Program-made: the position numbers and the translations under genes
The notes under the pieces: model-generated
Told to the model about the DNA's origin: nothing
The model's database searches: none
Seen by the model: the letters and a program-made list of their open reading frames with translations, nothing else
Part shown: in pieces, positions 61,256 to 64,000 of the stretch
Numbering within the stretch: position 1 is the stretch's first letter
Layout of the letters: every line of letters starts with the position of its first letter
Assembly (NCBI GenBank): GCA_944322565.1
Contig: CALUPG010000006.1
Span: 1-64,000 of the forward strand
Origin: an uncultured Bacteroidales bacterium
Lineage (GTDB): Bacteria; Bacteroidota; Bacteroidia; Bacteroidales; UBA932
Reading direction: 5' to 3'
Length of the DNA stretch: 64,000 bases

Positions 61256-64000
61256 ATGAATCTGGCTATGTTTGGGGCTGGAAAGTTTTTGCGGAAATTA
61301 CTGACGGTATCCATACTTCTCTTTGCCTGTGTCGGACTTCACGCCCAGGTGGGATTCCCTGTCGTGATGACTCTCACCGACAAGTCAAGCGGTGAGCCCG
61401 TGGGGTTTGCGACCGTATCCATGACAACGAAGGGAGTAAAGGACCCTCTGAAATATACTATGAGCGATGAGAACGGAAGAGTCGTTTTCGAAGGCATAGT
61501 CAGGGGAACCTATATCATGAAGGCTGAGCTCATGGGCTATCTCCCGTATGAGCAGGAGGTGGTTGTGAACAAATACATAGACCTCGGGGAAGTGAAGATG
61601 ACACCGGATGTCGAGATGCTGGATGCCGCTACCGTATCTGCCGTCGGTAATCCGATTATAGTAAAGAAAGATACGGTGGAGTACAGCGCATCTTCTTTCA
61701 AGACTTCGGACAATGCCATGCTTGAAGAGTTGCTCAAGAAACTTCCCGGAGTCGAGGTGGAGAGCGACGGTTCAATTACCGCCAACGGGGAGACTATCAC
61801 AAAGGTCATGATTGACGGCAAGGAATTTTTCCTTGATGACCCGCAGCTTGCAACGAAGAATATTCCTGCGAAAATAATCGAGAAAGTCCGTGTGGTGGAG
61901 AAGAAATCTGACCAGGCGCAGTTCACGGGTATTGATGACGGTGACCAGGAGACAGTGATCGACCTGTCGGTGAAGCCGGGCATGATGGACGGATGGTTCG
62001 GGAATCTCATGGCGGGTGGAGGACATGACCTCATGCAGAAAAATGCCGGCGATGCTGGAGACTGGCGGTATCAGGCAGCGGGAATGGCCGGCCGCTTTTC
62101 CAAGAACAGCCAGATAAGCATCATAGCCAACGGCAACAATACCAATAACAGAGGATTCCGCGATATTGCAGGGACAATGATGCAGAATATGAGGGGAGCC
62201 AGAGGTATGGGCCGCGCAATGGGAGGATGGGGGCGCAACGGCATCACTACTTCGTGGCTGGCCGGAGCCAACGGAGCGTTCACCCTTCTTGACGGGAACA
62301 TGGATCTTAACGGAAACTACATGTACGGCGGCTCGAACCGATATGTTGAAGAGGAGAGTTCCAGAACGACATATAAGGATGACGGCAGCCTTCTCATATA
62401 TGACAATGACGGATACAACATATCCAGAAGCGACGGTCATCGTTTCGGAATACGGCTTGACCACAAATTCAGTGAAAATACCTCAATATTGTTCGAGCCG
62501 CAGTTCAATTTCGGCAGCGGAAACTATACCGAGTATTCAAAGTTCTCGACGCTCAGTGAGATGAATTCAGTCCGCGATACTGCCAACAGGGGATTCAACG
62601 AAAATATAGGCATGAACAAGAACTGGACGGCAAGCGGCTTCCTGCTTTTCCGCCAGCGCCTCGGCAAGCCGGGACGCACCCTGTCGGTAATGATGCAATA
62701 TAATTTCAGCAACAACGACCTCAACGGGTTCAATCAGTCCATTACGAGTACATTTGATGCGGATACAGAGGAAAATGACATAGTCAACCAGAGATATGAC
62801 CAAAATTCCAGAAGCTCGTCCCTTACGGGCCGCGCCGTATATACCGAACCCCTCGGCCATGATTTCTTCCTTGAAGCCAATTACTCATACAGCTGGAACA
62901 TTAGCCGTTCGTTGAAAAATACTTGGAACAGCGGAGGGGACCTGTCTTCCCTTGTCGATATGGACGGCGGTCACATGAGCTATCTTCCTGACGGGGAATA
63001 CCGGGACGAGACATATTCGAATGATATCCTCAACAGATATGTCAACCAGAGCGCCGGACTTAATTTCATGTATCAGAAAGAAAAGTTCCGTGTTCAGCTC
63101 GGCGCTTCCCTGAGGCCTACCGATACCCATAATGAGACAAACGGCGAGAGTTATGACAGCAAGGTCCTCAACTGGTCTCCGCAGGCCATGCTGAGCTATG
63201 ACCCGAATGACAATACTGATTTCCGCATGTTTTATTTCGGCCGTTCGTCACAGCCGTCCACATCACAGCTGATGCCCGTACCGGACAATTCCGACCCTCT
63301 GAACATTTCGCTCGGAAACCCTTACCTCATACCTTATTTCAGCCACAATATGAGGGCAATGTTCGGCTATACTGACAAAGACACATTCTTTTCAATCCAC
63401 GGCCGCTTCGGAGGGAGCATAGTGCAGGATCCTATTGTCAATGCCCAGTGGTACAATGATGCGGGAGCCCAGTTCTCAATCCCGGTCAATGGTCCGACAT
63501 CAGGCTCCGTTGACGGCAGGGTCATGATAAATACTCCGTTCGGCAGGGAATCGAAATTCTCCATGTTTTCCATGACATTTGCAAGATACAATGAGTCAAG
63601 TTCGTATATAGGCAAGTCAAGTTTCGATATGGACAACCCTGACCGTCCTTATTATAATGAGGATACGGCGGAGTTCAATTATGACCTGTTCCATGAGGAT
63701 TTCAATGCGATGAGGGATGAGATGTTCTCTGCCAACAGGACACAGACGCTGAATTTCACGCAGCGGCTCCGCTTTACCTACAGGAACAGTTTCCTTGAAT
63801 TCAATGTAGGTGGCCGTACGCGTGTCTCCAAGTCGTGGTACACAATTTCGCAATACAACCAGAGCGCGACATGGAACAACAAGATTGACGCATCTGTGAA
63901 CTGGACAATCCCGGGGGGCATCAATCTCATAGCCGACTGCGACTATAACTGGTATCGGGGCTACTCTACGCCGCAGGATGACGAGTTTGTGCTGAATGCC
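61256..64000 (+). CDS. TonB-dependent receptor/outer-membrane barrel with carboxypeptidase-regulatory domain, 3' partial
   Basis: 915 codons are visible from ATG 61256 and the frame is open at the window end. A signal peptide (FLRKLLTVSILLFACVGLHAQ) is followed by a CarboxypepD_reg-like domain (about 30-120: TLTDKSSGEPVGFATVSM, VRGTYIMKAELMGYLPYE), a plug-like domain (about 135-235: LEELLKKLPGVEVESDGSI, KVMIDGKEFFLDDP, VRVVEKKSDQAQFTGIDDGD) and the start of a large barrel (DHKFSENTSILFEPQFNF, RMFYFGRSSQPSTSQLMP). This is the TonB-dependent OMP_b-brl_3 type, without SusD neighbour in view. Substrate unknown. Confidence 0.9.
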   Translation, partial: MNLAMFGAGKFLRKLLTVSILLFACVGLHAQVGFPVVMTLTDKSSGEPVGFATVSMTTKGVKDPLKYTMSDENGRVVFEGIVRGTYIMKAELMGYLPYEQEVVVNKYIDLGEVKMTPDVEMLDAATVSAVGNPIIVKKDTVEYSASSFKTSDNAMLEELLKKLPGVEVESDGSITANGETITKVMIDGKEFFLDDPQLATKNIPAKIIEKVRVVEKKSDQAQFTGIDDGDQETVIDLSVKPGMMDGWFGNLMAGGGHDLMQKNAGDAGDWRYQAAGMAGRFSKNSQISIIANGNNTNNRGFRDIAGTMMQNMRGARGMGRAMGGWGRNGITTSWLAGANGAFTLLDGNMDLNGNYMYGGSNRYVEEESSRTTYKDDGSLLIYDNDGYNISRSDGHRFGIRLDHKFSENTSILFEPQFNFGSGNYTEYSKFSTLSEMNSVRDTANRGFNENIGMNKNWTASGFLLFRQRLGKPGRTLSVMMQYNFSNNDLNGFNQSITSTFDADTEENDIVNQRYDQNSRSSSLTGRAVYTEPLGHDFFLEANYSYSWNISRSLKNTWNSGGDLSSLVDMDGGHMSYLPDGEYRDETYSNDILNRYVNQSAGLNFMYQKEKFRVQLGASLRPTDTHNETNGESYDSKVLNWSPQAMLSYDPNDNTDFRMFYFGRSSQPSTSQLMPVPDNSDPLNISLGNPYLIPYFSHNMRAMFGYTDKDTFFSIHGRFGGSIVQDPIVNAQWYNDAGAQFSIPVNGPTSGSVDGRVMINTPFGRESKFSMFSMTFARYNESSSYIGKSSFDMDNPDRPYYNEDTAEFNYDLFHEDFNAMRDEMFSANRTQTLNFTQRLRFTYRNSFLEFNVGGRTRVSKSWYTISQYNQSATWNNKIDASVNWTIPGGINLIADCDYNWYRGYSTPQDDEFVLNA

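Overview
The window looks like a Bacteroidales chromosome segment; I cannot fix the genus. The evidence is several intergenic matches to the Bacteroidetes promoter (-33 TTTG, about 19-20 bp, -7 TAnnTTTG), many SCxK/E-type lipoproteins, two SusC-like TonB-dependent receptors with carboxypeptidase-regulatory domains, a DUF4922-SpoIID fusion, DUF1343/NamZ, and an rpsU gene with an unusually complete Shine-Dalgarno sequence. No rRNA, CRISPR array, intact prophage or intact insertion sequence was seen.

Region 1-9.6 kb is accessory and partly decayed. It starts inside an ABC exporter, followed by an alpha/beta hydrolase-GNAT-GNAT triple fusion, a broken short-chain dehydrogenase, a RimJ-type GNAT, the 3' remnant of a CatA-like chloramphenicol acetyltransferase and a DUF262/DUF1524 (GmrSD-like) gene broken by an internal deletion. 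Next come a 211-bp partial copy of an outer-membrane barrel gene fused to foreign sequence, a GNAT, two barrel genes and a GNAT 3' remnant. The last part reads as an old tandem duplication of a convergent barrel-GNAT pair.

Region 9.6-23.8 kb is a dense plus-strand run after tRNA-Asn: an HU-like membrane-anchored DNA-binding protein, acyl-ACP thioesterase, YidE/AspT-like transporter, a two-part ThrE exporter, a small membrane protein, a Nudix hydrolase, a double GT2-like protein, a DUF4922-SpoIID fusion, an AmpG-like permease, a serpin lipoprotein and NamZ-like exo-N-acetylmuramidase. The last four suggest muropeptide salvage with a protease inhibitor placed inside the group; this is the best candidate for a poorly described system.

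Region 23.9-42 kb holds a TonB receptor with a beta-helix lipoprotein, murI, a three-gene RND efflux operon diverging from an AraC regulator, two surface lipoproteins (discoidin-like and esterase-like), prfB without the usual programmed frameshift, and class I fumarase. Region 42-52 kb holds a Ca2+-type P-ATPase, an AraC regulator, two paralogous Ig-like/FISUMP lipoproteins, tRNA-Leu, prmA behind a tandemly duplicated promoter, an AAA ATPase behind a promoter with an overlapping inverted repeat, and tryptophanase. Region 52-64 kb holds an AsmA-family protein, rpsU, a sirtuin, a second AAA ATPase, a lipocalin-like fragment, rplU-rpmA-serS-ruvC and the start of a large TonB-dependent receptor running off the end.

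A 126-bp structured repeat occurs twice (9315-9440 and 29031-29156), with no length difference between copies.
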